DNA of 54,139 nt from Hypsibius dujardini (Eukaryota > Tardigrada > Eutardigrada > Parachela > Hypsibiidae), in NCBI GenBank assembly GCA_001579985.1, contig LRSR01002653.1, positions 1 to 54,139 on the forward strand. Reading direction: 5' to 3'. Both the position numbers and the translations under genes were made by a program. Positions 1 to 14,144 of this stretch are shown here, in pieces; positions within the stretch are counted from its first letter, which is position 1; every line of letters starts with the position of its first letter. The notes beneath the pieces were generated by a model. It did not search any database, was not told the origin of the DNA, and worked only from the letters and a program-made list of their open reading frames with translations.

Positions 1-61
1 GTTAGGTACCCTTTACCGGCACCCTGCACTCTTTATAATATTGATAAAGAAGATTCTCAAA

Positions 62-252
62 AAAAGAACCGGCTAGGGTACCGAACCGGCTAGGGGTACC
101 TAACCGGTCAGGGGTACCGAATCGGCTAGGGGCACCTAACCGGCCAGGGGTACCTAACCGGCCAGGGGTACCTAACCGGCCAGGGGTACCTAACCGGCCA
201 GGGGTACCTAACCGGCCAGGGGTACCGAACCGGCCAGGGGTACCGAACCAAC
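62..252. repeat. 18-bp GGTACC-containing minisatellite
   Basis: About ten tandem copies of an 18-bp unit (consensus ggggtacctaaccggcca) run across this interval. Each copy carries a KpnI-type GGTACC palindrome. The reading frame that runs through it is a by-product of a unit length divisible by three, so I do not call a gene. Confidence 0.9.
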
Positions 253-424
253 CTAGGATATCGCATTTTTTCAAATTCTGATGAGTTAGCCGTACGGAAG
301 GATAGCTACCGTGAGGGTCGAGCTACTCGATAGGTCGACCAGCCAGCAGGCCCTGACTTAATTTGTTCAGCTCTGAAGTAACTATTCGTCCGTCTAACTC
401 ATCCCAAAACTATCATATCTTAGA

Positions 425-535
425 ACGGTTCGGTACCCTTGGCCGTGTCGGTACCGTTAATAAGTTCGGTACCCTTAACATGTTAGATACCCTAAGGTTG
501 GTTCGGTACCCTTTGACTGTGTCCGGTACCCTGTT
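425..535. repeat. Diverged GGTACC repeats
   Basis: Irregular 17-20 bp spaced copies of ttcggtaccctt lie here. They look like a diverged, inverted relative of the array at the left edge. From about 540 to 1,200 I see no gene and no clear repeat beyond a short (AAT)n at 589-604. Confidence 0.6.
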
Positions 536-1417
536 TGTTTACATTCGTTTAAAAACCAACTTCGTTCTCCCTTCATCGTTTGGAAATTAATAATAATAAT
601 AATAATTTTGGAAATTACATTTGATTCATTCTTCTATGAAAAGGCCCCAGGCTACGGCTACCACACTTCGCATACAGTAAAATTGTATACTGTGCACAGG
701 GATCCTTTATAGGGATCGAGAAAATTCTAAGTCCAGAAACCAGTAAAGTATGGCCCAGACTGGGTAAAACCTGAGCCTACAATACAAGTCTACGACAGAC
801 TTCTCCTACTAGGGAACCTGTATGGCGTAGGCAATTGGATTTTTTTCTTCCAATGATGTTTGCGTCTGACAAGTCAACCAAAGGAATCGCCGCAACTCTT
901 CCAAAACGTCGCAGGACGACTAAAAACTGAATAAAATCAGATTTTGGTTACATGCTGATTTGTAATTTAGTTATAATTAAACAGAATTAATCCCATGTAG
1001 GATAAGCCCGGGAATCACGCTTGCGGCTACTGCGGAATACGATTTTACAAAGACGACCATCATCATCACTGAGGACGCCTGAAGTGATATTAGTGTGTGG
1101 TTATATCTGTATCTACAGTAGTAGTGGTTTGTCTGCTGAAGGGATGTAAAGGAATTTTGTTGCTGGTGTCGGATGAGAGAAATGTAGCATATCGTTCTTC
1201 AGAAAGTGCTCACAACACTTTAGCACAGACGTCTTTTTGCGACAAAACAAAACTGAACTGAACTGAACTGAACTGAAGCACAGCCAGTTGATGAGAACGG
1301 TTGCATGTGAAATGTTCCCCGCTTCCGTGGGAGTGAAGGAGGAACTCGCAAAACAAAACAGTGTGACGACAGCACGAATGTAAATGCATTTCTAGACAAG
1401 TCAAAAAAATAAGTTGT

Positions 1418-1605
1418 CGCACCTCCCACCATGTTCCACCTCCCATGTTCTATCTCCCATGTCGCACCTCCCATGTTCCACTTCCCATGTTCCACCTCCC
1501 ATGTTCCACCTCCCATGTTCCACCCCGCATGTTCCGCCTCCCATGTTCCACCTCCCATGTTCCATCTCCCATGTCGCACCTCCCATGTTCCATCTCCCAT
1601 GTTCC
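1418..1605. repeat. 15-bp minisatellite
   Basis: About twelve tandem copies of a 15-bp unit (consensus ccatgttccacctcc, with catctcc and gtcgcac variants). The PRP4-proximal duplicate at 7,378-7,400 has only one or two units, so the array expanded after the duplication. Confidence 0.9.
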
Positions 1606-1640
1606 ACCATCTGAATAGATTCTGAGCTACTCAACGTTTT

Positions 1641-1850
1641 TTATCCTGGATGGAAGCGTGCGTCAGGGCGTCGTTGATGGAGAGTCATTTGAACGGGTCG
1701 CCAGCGCCAAACATCCGGTCCAGAAGATCGCGCAGCTGATTTACCTTTTTTATTGATCATCCGGCAAGTGTTGGGTCCGATCAGTTCCTTCAGCAGATCG
1801 ACCGTCGGTTGAATGTTGGTCACTATTCTCGTCTTCTCCTAAAATTGTAA
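1641..1850 (-). pseudogene. Decayed copy of the last PRP4-kinase exon
   Basis: On the minus strand this matches the terminal exon of the PRP4-like kinase at 7,420-7,629, including [14 protein letters not shown] and the acceptor-side sequence. Single-base deletions relative to the intact exon, near positions 1,745 and 1,771, break the frame, and another small insertion lies near 1,700. No other kinase exons are present nearby, so it cannot encode a kinase. It is a duplicated-exon pseudogene. Confidence 0.88.
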
Positions 1851-1961
1851 CAGGGGAAAGTATATTAAAACTCGCTCGAGTAAGCCAGAACTAAAAAAGC
1901 TTTTGCTTTTTAAATCTGGCAAAATTGAGTCATCAATCTTTATCGATGAGCTAACAGTCGT

Positions 1962-2074
1962 CTCAAAAACCTTGCGCTAACCGAGTCAAGCCATTACACT
2001 CGTTCGACGATGGCTGGTGTACACAGTCGTGAGTTAGAGTGCTTAATTCGGTCAGACCAAGGTTTTGCCAGCAC
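1962..2074. mobile_element. MITE, CACACGTGGC family, copy 1
   Basis: The two ends are imperfect inverted repeats (aaaaaccttgcgctaaccga against the complement of tcggtcagaccaaggttttg). The middle contains the family core (ttacactcgtt, ggctg, gagtt). The right end runs directly into the next inverted-repeat element, so one has inserted into the edge of the other. Confidence 0.75.
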
Positions 2075-2322
2075 GTTTTAAAACATGTACTGGACTCCTG
2101 TACTGGACTACTGTACTGGGCTACTGTACTGGACTCCTGTACTGGGCTACTGTACTGGACTGCTGTACTGAACTCCTGTACTGGACTGCTGTACTGGACT
2201 ACTGTACTGGACTCCTGTACTGGACTCCTGTACCGGACTACTTTACTGGACTGACGATGAGTGTTCTAAAACATGGACTGTAAGTATAGTACAGGAGTCC
2301 AGTACATGTTTTAGAACGTGCC
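2070..2322. mobile_element. Inverted-repeat element with 13-bp satellite arms, copy 1
   Basis: The ends are inverted repeats (gcacgttttaaaacatgtac on the left and its near-complement at 2,301-2,322). The interior is about eleven tandem copies of a 13-bp unit (gtactggactcct). The same terminal sequence and satellite occur at 6,538-6,865, so this is a family. It has no coding capacity and is probably a non-autonomous DNA transposon. Confidence 0.75.
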
Positions 2323-2488
2323 TTGGAATCGTGCAATCATCCGGTGCGGAATTTGCAACGGTATTCTGCACTGCAGAATATCAGCGGGCAACGGCAGTCG
2401 TGTGCTGCGTCATCGCTCAACATGTTGCTGCTTGCATGCAAAAGCAAATGCAAATTGCAGTTGCTTTTGCTTCCGCGTTCCGCTTCTG

Positions 2489-2492
<4 letters not shown>

Positions 2493-2521
<29 letters not shown>
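2493..2521. repeat. (CA)n microsatellite
   Basis: An uninterrupted CA dinucleotide run of about 14 units. The overlapping reading frames on both strands are low-complexity by-products. Confidence 0.9.
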
Positions 2522-2523
<2 letters not shown>

Positions 2524-2782
2524 CGCACATGCAGATTGCAGACACAGCTGACAAGCGAGTGCACAATTTGCATTTCATTCCCGAGAACCATAACTTCTCT
2601 TTGTTCTTCTCCTCTAATTTGTCCACACTTCCTCTAAGGACCATCAGCCCAGTTTCTGCAATTCGCAACCCGGTACGTCTGTAACAAACCTCACCGACAC
2701 TGCGCTATACGCAAATTATAGGTTAAAGTCACAGCTATCGATTGATATTGTAAGACCTTGTTCACTCTGGCGGCGAAGCGCG

Positions 2783-2990
2783 CACCAACCAGTCCTACGC
2801 CGAAATCTTTCGGGCCCGAAAAATCCCGAAACCCGAAACCCGGGTTCGGGTCGGGTTCGGGTCGGGTTCGGGTCGGGTTCGGGCAAAATAAAAAATTTCG
2901 GTTCGGGTTTGTCGGGCTCCGCTGGTCGTTTCGGGTTTCGGGTCGGGCCATGGGGATTAAATTTCGGCGTAGGACTGGCACCAACCCCTT
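2783..2990. mobile_element. Palindromic element with CGGGTT core
   Basis: The left arm, around agtcctacgccgaaat at 2,791, is the inverse of the right arm at 2,961-2,977. Between them is a run of cgggttcgggt units. The layout is that of a foldback or MITE-like element, and the reading frames on both strands are repeat by-products. Confidence 0.65.
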
Positions 2991-3172
2991 GTTAAATCCG
3001 GTTCGAGCCGGACTGGCCCAACACTGCGACAAGCAACTTAATTAATGGATGCGTCGTTAGTTTATTTTATGGCTCGTTTTCCTGCTTGATTGGAAGATAT
3101 TTTCCCTCGGGTTCCTACTCATCTCGCTGCTGTTTTTTTTCAGAATCAGGAAAAAGCCGGACAGCAGCCATC

Positions 3173-5667
3173 ATGTACAAAAAGGACGGGAGTCTGGATA
3201 TGCGCTACTCCTCATCCAGAGCAGCCGTCGCCGCTGGATCCGGAAGTGGATTGCGAGGCAACAACACCCCGGCTAGTTTCAGCAGCAACTCCTCCTCCAA
3301 CTCGCACACTGGCTATTCCAGCGGATACTCATCCAGTCCCTCGCCTTCCAACGTCCAATCATCCTCGGGTGGTAACAAGAATAGTGGTGATCTGCATTAC
3401 AAAAAGGACGGATCACTCGACATGCGCTACAACTCATCTCAGCAACAGATGGCGACACCGTCCACGTGCACGTCTTCTCGGACTCATTCCAGCGACTACA
3501 CCACCACTCCGATTCGGTCATCTGGGAATGGCGCGCTCGATTCTGCCACTGCCGGATTGGTCTTGAAAAAAGACGGCACCCCTGATATGAGATACACATC
3601 CTCCAGGCAGGCACTCGCAACTGACAGTTACGGTGGTCCGTCAAGTAGTCGACCACTTTCGACCCCTCAAACTCCGCCCGGTGACGGTTTGCATCGCAAA
3701 AAGGACGGTTCTTTGGACATGCGCTACCGATCGTCAAAGGACACGCCTTCAGCTCCACAGTCTCGGTATGCCTCGTGCGAAAGCGGACCCCTTCGGGCAA
3801 TTGCGGCCGGTATGGCTAAAATGGCGGTGAATGGCGGTCGTTTGCCTTGTAAGAAGGATGGCACGCTTGATATGCGTTTCAAGGCGTGCAAGGATGCTGT
3901 GGATGCTGGAAAGGTGGAGAATGCGCAGAACGCGCGGGATTCCTACTGGCAGCGTCGATTGGCGGAGGAGCGGTTTGCGCGGGAGTGGCAACAACAGAGG
4001 GACCAAATGGTTGTGCTTCCCTTGGTGGTTTCTTTTAGGGAGCAGACGGTCGAGTGTCTTCGACGTGAACTGCAGGCGGTAACGCATGTTCAGACAGTCA
4101 AGGAAAAGGATACGGCTATGGTAGAGGAGAGCGCAGTGGCCATTGCTTTGCCGGGTGATATTCACGAGATCCCGTACGAGTCGCTCAAGTTTAATGGAAC
4201 GGAATCGGGCAAAGGTGATTTCATGTGCATGACTGTCTTTGTCTAGACTGTCTGTGGCATGTCTCTTTGTTGCCTGGTCAGTTCTGACTGCTGTCTGTCA
4301 GTCAACTGAATGAGTCGTGAGGCGTGTCTGAAATCCATCTCGTTATCCTGTTGATTATGACTGCAGTTTGTGAACTGTCTGTATGAATCTGTTGCGTGTT
4401 TGTGTCTTGCCTGAAAATATTTTTTTCTGCACGACTGCCGTGTCTTAGTCAGCTGTGACTGCACAGGTCAGTAAGCTGCCTGATTGAGGCGTCTCGCCGG
4501 TTTGTGTCTTGCCTGAGAATATTTTTCTGCCTGGCCTGTTACTGTTGCTGTCTGCGAGTTGCTGTCTGTGGACTGTCTGGTTTCCGAAGTCCTGCCTGTA
4601 TTAGGCTGCTGTGACTGGACGTGTCTGTATGCTGCCTGCTAACTGTCTGTGTCGTCTCCTGGTCCATTAATATGTCTGTAACTGTCTAGTTAGCTGCGAT
4701 CAATGTCTGTAAGCTAGCTGTCTGCCATTGTCTACATTTCGGTGTCTTGTCTGTGGCTGCATTGTTGCCTAATTGGCCCTGTTGCCTGTAATACTATAAA
4801 CGTCAGTTTTCTGTGATTTTACTTACGTCGTATTCTTTAGGTGCCTTCGGCGTGGTGCTGGAAGCCGAATGGAACTCCGTCAAAGTAGCAGTCAAAAAGC
4901 TCTTCCTCAGCTCCAGTCAGCTGAAACGCTCCGAAAAGAAAGACTTCGAACGCGAAGTCTGCATCCTCGCCCGGCTCGGCCGACACCCCAATCTCACCGA
5001 ATTCTACGGCTACTGCCTGGAACCGCCCTGCATCGTCATGGAGTTGATCAAACTGGGCAATCTCGGCTACCTGCTGCACTACTGCGAAGACGCCTCGGTG
5101 GAAGTTAAAATGTCCGATGGTCGAGTAAAACGCAACATCATGATCGGCATTGCAGACGGAATGGCTGTCCTCCACTCTGTGCAGGTTGTTCACGGAGACA
5201 TCAAGCCGCCGAATATTCTCATCACCGAAGACTACACCGCCAAGATTGCCGACTTTGGCTTGGCCAGACTGCGCGGTAAGACGGCCAGCTTGGTGGAGAG
5301 CTCCAAGTTGGCGCAACATGAGGTCGCCGGCACGAGCGGGTATATGGCGCCGGAATTGCTGGATTCCTCGTCGCCGCCGGATTATAACAGTGATGTCTAT
5401 GCGTTTGGAGTCTTGTTGAATGAAGTGGTCAGTGAGGAGGAGCCGTATTCGGATCAGCTGCAGAATTTCCGAGGACGTGGACCGTTTGGGGCGGTGAATT
5501 ACGCCAAGTCGGGTAATCGCCCGAGGATTCGTCCTGGCTTGCCGAATCAGTTGGTTGGGTTGATTGAGAAGTGTTGGAATGGCGATGCGAAGAAACGGCC
5601 GTCGTTTGTGCAGGTGCAGGCCAGTCTGCGTCAGGCTGATTTCGCCATTCCTGACTGGAAGAACTGA
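3173..5667 (+). CDS. TKL-family protein kinase with N-terminal KKDG/DMR repeats
   Basis: Two exons, 3173-4214 and 4841-5667, give 622 aa. The donor GTGATT and acceptor ctttag join in phase 1 and rebuild the ATP-binding loop (ESGKGAFGVV), which neither exon contains alone. Residues 1-240 are Ser-rich with five copies of KKDG(S/T)xDMR(Y/F), near residues 3, 77, 131, 175 and 225. A charged, probably helical stretch follows (about 255-340). The kinase domain occupies about 335-610: VAVKK lysine, HGDIKPPN catalytic loop (HGD in place of HRD), DFGLAR and MAPELL. It resembles tyrosine-kinase-like Ser/Thr kinases of the Pelle/IRAK/plant-receptor type. The ATG sits in a good context (gccatcATG), just after a likely 5'UTR intron acceptor (ttttttttcag, 3133-3143). 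Substrate and pathway are unknown. Confidence 0.88.
4215..4840 (+). other. Intron of the KKDG-repeat kinase
   Basis: A 626-bp intron dense in ctgtctg and gtctgt words, with no second gene visible. Removing it restores the glycine-rich loop in frame. Read without splicing, translation would stop about ten codons into it. Confidence 0.85.
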
Positions 5668-6002
5668 CGGGTAAGGTCCCCCCCCCCGCGTAAGGAAAGC
5701 TCCCGAGTATTGTTGCTAGTTTACTTTTTCATTTCTTTTCTAACTCCAAATGACTTTGTATTTCTTCCATCTGTTCCCTTTTGTCGATTTTTCGTAAGCT
5801 AAAGCGCCTTGTAGGGCACTCAGTTCTCTTTAATTTCTTCCAAGCCCGCTACTATGTCTGCCGTGACTTTCTGGGGTACTTGAAGGAATTTTCGATTGTC
5901 TTCGGATTTATTTAGAAATATCAGATGCCAACAGTAGTTCTTTGCGGCTTTATGTATTGTCCGTGTCTTCATTAGATTTTACTAAACCTTTTGATTGCAG
6001 TG

Positions 6003-6063
6003 AAGTAACAGACAGACACATGAACAGGCAGATATATAAATAGATAAATAGAAAGACAGACAC

Positions 6064-6136
<73 letters not shown>

Positions 6137-6240
6137 GACAGACAGGCAATCAAACGACAGAAACAGACAGAAAAGATAGACAGATAGACGATCAGACGGT
6201 AAGAAAGACATATATGCAGACAGACACACAGACAGAGAGA
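6003..6240. repeat. (GACA)n microsatellite
   Basis: A long GACA tetranucleotide tract with aacagac variants, in the spacer after the kinase gene. The frames reading Cys-Leu-Ser-Val on the minus strand are repeat by-products. The 5,668-6,002 spacer shows no gene. Confidence 0.9.
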
Positions 6241-6483
6241 TCAGTTAAAAATATTGTCAATTCTTTGCACACCGCCGTCGCGGCCGCTCTGCTGGATGAT
6301 AATAGCGTCGAGTTCGGCCCTTGCCGCAGCCAGGCCAGCGGCCAGCAATAATGCTTTGTCAGCAACCGCCAGTTTTAACGGAAACGGAACTCTCAAGCGG
6401 TCTTTTTCACCGCCAGTCATGAAATCTCCAGGAATGAATGAAATCAGGCCCACACGAGTCTTGTTATCTACGCTGATGATCTG
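6241..6483 (-). CDS. Terminal exon of an unrecognised gene
   Basis: On the minus strand an acceptor (gtgttttcag) is followed by an 80-residue open frame ending in TGA. It reads IISVDNKTRVGLISFIPGDF at its start and has an Ala/Leu-rich helix (ALLLAAGLAAARAELDAIII) before a short polar tail. Base composition is more GC-rich than the flanks, as in the other exons here. A possible upstream exon on the same strand lies at about 6,884-6,988 (frame containing FDVFDAGIKLLAKIRF, donor GAG/GTTATG), which would join in phase 0, but its acceptor is poor. I do not recognise the family, and the 5' end of the gene is not located. Confidence 0.45.
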   Translation of the reverse strand, partial: QIISVDNKTRVGLISFIPGDFMTGGEKDRLRVPFPLKLAVADKALLLAAGLAAARAELDAIIIQQSGRDGGVQRIDNIFN

Positions 6484-6537
6484 AAAACACAAGGATGGAA
6501 CATGATCAGTCGTTCTATACACAATGGTAAATTAAAC

Positions 6538-6865
6538 GGCAAGATCTAAAACATGGACTGGACTCCTGTACTGGACTCGTGTACTGGACTCCTGTACTGG
6601 ACCATTTCTAGTGTTTTGCTGAACCAAAATTACATAGCTTGTTTTTTTTAAACGCAGTTGCAAAACATTACAGTACAGTTACAGTACAGTAAAGGAATCC
6701 AGTACACGAGTCCACTACACGAGTACAGTACAGAAGTACAGTAAAGGAGTCCAGTAAAGGAGTCCAGTACAGGAGTCCAGTACAAGAGTCCAGTACAGGA
6801 GTACAGTGCAGGAGTACAGTGCAGGAGTACAGTGCAGGAGTCCAGTCCATGTTTTAGATCGTGCC
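6538..6865. mobile_element. Inverted-repeat element with 13-bp satellite arms, copy 2
   Basis: The left terminus (ggcaagatctaaaacatgga) is the inverse of the right terminus ending at 6,865. Both arms carry the 13-bp gtactggactcct satellite, in opposite orientation, around a short unique core (6,604-6,665). The flanks aaattaaac and atattaaac could be a 9-bp target duplication with one mismatch. The family is shared with 2,070-2,322. Confidence 0.75.
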
Positions 6866-7221
6866 ATATTAAACAGTATTCTGCATAACCTCATTTTTGT
6901 TGTCAGCCAAAAACGAAGAGCAAAAACGAATCTTGGCCAGCAACTTAATCCCAGCGTCGAACACATCAAACTTCGCAGTGACACTCTAGTCTTGCTGGAT
7001 GGATCCGAGGGCAGCGTGCTCTTAACAAGGAGGTAACAAATTCTTCGGTACCACACCGGCGAAATAATTTGTTTTGTTCATTAATAAAAAAATCGTCTCT
7101 TTTTGCGACAAAACAAAAGAACTGAAGCACAGCCAGCTGATATGAATGGTTGCATGTAAAATGTTCCGTGGGAGTGAAGAAGGAACTCGCGAAAAACAAA
7201 GTGTGGTGACAGCATGCATGT

Positions 7222-7346
7222 ACACACGTGGCAAAACCCGTGCGCTAACCGAGTAAAGCCATTACACTCGTTCGTTGCATGGCTGTTGTACAAAGCCCCG
7301 AGTTAAAGTGCTCAATTCGGTCAGCGCAATGTTTTTGCCACGTGTA
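7222..7346. mobile_element. MITE, CACACGTGGC family, copy 2
   Basis: A 125-bp element whose ends are inverted (cacacgtggcaaaa and tttttgccacgtg), flanked by TA. The duplicate of this locus at about 1,372-1,385 has the uninterrupted flank (aatgtaaatg) with a single TA. That is a natural empty site and points to a TA target duplication, as in Tc1/mariner-type elements. Confidence 0.85.
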
Positions 7347-7419
7347 AATGTATTTCTAGACGAGTCAAAAATAAGTTGTTCCACCTCCCCCATGTCGCAC
7401 CATTTGAATAGATTATGAT

Positions 7420-11466
<4,047 letters not shown>

Positions 11467-12189
11467 TTTTCTTACGTCTCGGAGGGGGGTGATTCGGTTC
11501 AGGCTAAAACAGCAACCAACAACTGCTTGACAAAGTGGCACCCCAGCTCAATTTTTTACACGAAAACGTCTCTTCTCTCTCTACCGAACACGCAGTTACA
11601 CACGCGGTTTTGCTCTCTTGTCGTCCTGCACTGAATTGGACTATTCCAAGTCCTCCTGAATAATGGTGAGGTTGGGGCGAAGACAAAAACAGCGGGCGAA
11701 GCTAGAGAAAACCACAACAAAGAGACGAACGAAAGGAAGGAGCTGGAAAATTTTGAAAAATGAGGAACCTGATAATCTGCACAACACGCGTGCCTTGCGT
11801 TGACAGGACGAAAAGGCCATTTTCCATTTCTATTCTCAATGAGACTCAAAGTTACTAAAGACTCCGTAGGACTTCCGCATATCTTGCTTAGCAGTATAAT
11901 TTGAGGTTTCCGTGAGCCAAGAGGCAGTGACCGAAATTGACGCTGGCAACGGTTGTCCCACTAACGGCAAACATATTGGGGTTGGAACTGCATTTGTTGC
12001 AGTGGAGTTGGTGTGGTGGAAACTGGAAAATCAAAATTGGAGATCCCGAGAAATGGAAATTGGCAACTCGCTTATTGCGTCTTTGGTTGGTTGGTTGATT
12101 GATTTTGGTTTGATTGAGAAATTAAACTTCGTTCGTTGTAGCATTAGAATTCTGTTTGTCTTTCAACTTTCCTTTAACAAATTGCAATC
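11467..12189. promoter_or_regulatory. Divergent spacer between PRP4 kinase and CAAP1
   Basis: The 723-bp region separates the two initiator ATGs, which point away from each other. It should hold both 5'UTRs and probably a shared promoter. I see no TATA box and no convincing coding exon in it. Confidence 0.5.
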
Positions 12190-13907
12190 ATGGCTCCCAC
12201 ACAGCCATTTAAACCGCGTGCGGTCAAACTATCTGAGCAGAAATGTCAGGAGGGACGCTCCCGTGAAAAATACGCCCAAGCATCCTCTTCACGGCGAAGT
12301 CGGAGTCCCCGTCGCCATTATCAACCCCACGTAGACGATCGGTCGGAGCCGCGCCGCTCCAAGTCTCGCGGGGAACAGCACCAGCAGAAAAAGGCTAAAC
12401 GCAGTCATCGCTACGAGGTGGTGAAGAAGCTCAGCGACGTGGGAATGGACGGCCTGGACGCGGTCAGTGGAAGCGACGAGGAATACGGTAGTGACTTGGA
12501 CTTGGACAAACCGTTGTATAGTATCGGGGAGTATTTGAACGACCGCACGCAGCTGGTGCGAAATATGTTTGGCTGCGTGAAGCGGGACACACTGCATAAA
12601 ATGCTGCCGCCGGTGTTGCGGGATATTTCGTTGAAAGAACTGCGTGAGTGATCTTTGGACATTTGAATGTTGTGGATGTGGGTTATTGATTGTTGATTGA
12701 TGTCTGCATTAATTTGGTAACGCTAGTGCACTGTTAAGGAATTGATCGTTCGATTGTTGGAAATTTGATTAGGTCGTTAATGTGAAGCAAAATCAATAAA
12801 ATGAATTAACGAATGAGTTTCGTTACTCTTGTTCGGTTGAATTATAATTTGTAATTTAATTTAGAATCGGGTGCCTGGTCTGGGCGCATGTTGATTTTTA
12901 ATTGAATTTAATTTAAGAACTGTAAACCATTTTAAATCAACTGTCATTTTAATTCGAATTTGATTTGAAATGCCGGAAAACAGTTTTTGTTTTAATTAAA
13001 TTGTTCGTCATTAAGTTTAAGATTGAACTTCTCTCACGTGCTGATTTTTAATTAATTTAATTTGAAATCTCAATTGAAACGACGTTGCGACTCGTGCAGC
13101 GGAGTTTGATCGATTGATTGGATCGATTTGATTCAAGAGACAAACTGATCAATTGATTGATTGAGTAAGTGACTGATTGATTGGTCAACTGATTGATTGA
13201 TTGATTGATCAACTGATTGATTGATCAATTGATTTACTTCACAAGCTCCGGCATCACATCCGTTCTTTTGGTTGAAATAATCAGTCAGTTAAAGGATCAG
13301 CTGTTTATGTATTTTTTTATGTCTTTCTTGCATGCTTGCTATATTTTCAGAGGAAAAATGCGTTTTCGAGCTAGATGGTATGTCTAGGAAGCGAATCCGC
13401 GCGCTTCTCTCCGGACAAGATCTCGAATCCTCCTCCGGAACAGACGATTCCGATGACGAAGGTCCACCTCCGAAGCAGTCTCACGCTAATCAGCTGGAAG
13501 TAATCGCTCAGTCACCGGCAGAATCCGCCATTTCCAGCAGCACTTCCGCTGATGAGTCTGGTGATTCACCGGCCACCGCCGCCGCGCCCGATGTCGGTCG
13601 TCGCCTATCCGCGGCGGTCGAACCGACCGAGATGGAGTTGGTGGAATTGGAACTACGCGCCCAGGCGCTGCGTGCAATGATGCAACAGCTGGACGATGCG
13701 GACAAGTCGGCGTCGTCATTGGCGGAAAGCGACCACGACACTAATGAAGTGGACGCCGATGTGTTGTTGGACGTGGCGTTGGATGATGAGGAGGGCGAAC
13801 TCAGCTCGGATGAGGCAGGCCTTCTGCCTCGAGGGACGAAGAAGCGAGCGGAAAAAGACTTTTTTGAGATTCACGCCGATGAGGAAGAAATGGCCGATAT
13901 CGTCTGA
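12190..13907 (+). CDS. CAAP1: CAAP1-like protein (caspase activity and apoptosis inhibitor 1)
   Basis: Two exons, 12190-12643 and 13351-13907, give 336 aa. The donor (ctgc/gtgagtg) and acceptor (attttcag) join in phase 1. The N-terminus (1-75) is Arg/Ser/Lys-rich. Residues about 110-175 contain the family block: a DKPLYSIGEYLNDR stretch, then KMLPPVLRDISLKEL, continuing across the junction into the RIRALLSGQ helix. Near the C-terminus is EMELVELELRAQALRAMM, matching the short helical motif of human CAAP1. The tail is acidic with a basic patch (RGTKKRAEKDFFEIH). Human CAAP1 is reported to dampen caspase activation. The function here is inferred from homology only. The ATG begins a clean frame preceded by AT-rich sequence. 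Confidence 0.85.
12644..13350 (+). other. CAAP1 intron with TGAT repeats
   Basis: AT-rich intron with interspersed ttgattga tracts (13,105-13,235). Nothing else is recognisable in it. Confidence 0.8.
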
Positions 13908-14111
13908 GTGTTTGATCAATCAATCAATCAATCAATCAATCACCCCTTGCCGTGCGATGTGTTGTTGGACGTGGCGATGGACCATGAGGAGGGTGAATTC
14001 AGTCCGGATGAGGCAGGCCTTCTGCCTCGAGGGACGAAGAAGCGAGCGGAAAAAGACTTTTTTGAGATTCACGCCGATGAGGAAGAAATGGCCGATATCG
14101 TCTGAGCGTTT

Positions 14112-14144
<33 letters not shown>

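Larger units (their letters stand above)
1208..1925. repeat. Segmental duplicate of the PRP4-kinase 3' end
   Basis: This block matches 7,088-7,690 in order and orientation. It shares the tttttgcgacaaaaca start, the cagccagctgat segment, the tttctagac segment, the last exon of the kinase, the start of the preceding intron and the aaaaagctttt tail. Because intron and 3' flank are included, it arose by DNA duplication and not by retroposition. It carries an extra 15-bp array and lacks a MITE present in the other copy. Confidence 0.85.

Noticed and set aside
1401-1634. Long open frames on both strands in the 15-bp array
   Set aside because: The unit length is divisible by three, so all frames stay open; composition is purely repetitive and no start or splice context exists.
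2039-2283. Possible small protein genes in the 13-bp array
   Set aside because: Products are Leu/Tyr/Thr/Cys repeats generated by the satellite and are present in two frames at once.
2820-2945. CGGGTT units considered as interstitial telomere repeats
   Set aside because: They do not match TTAGGG or TTAGG types and sit inside a palindromic element.
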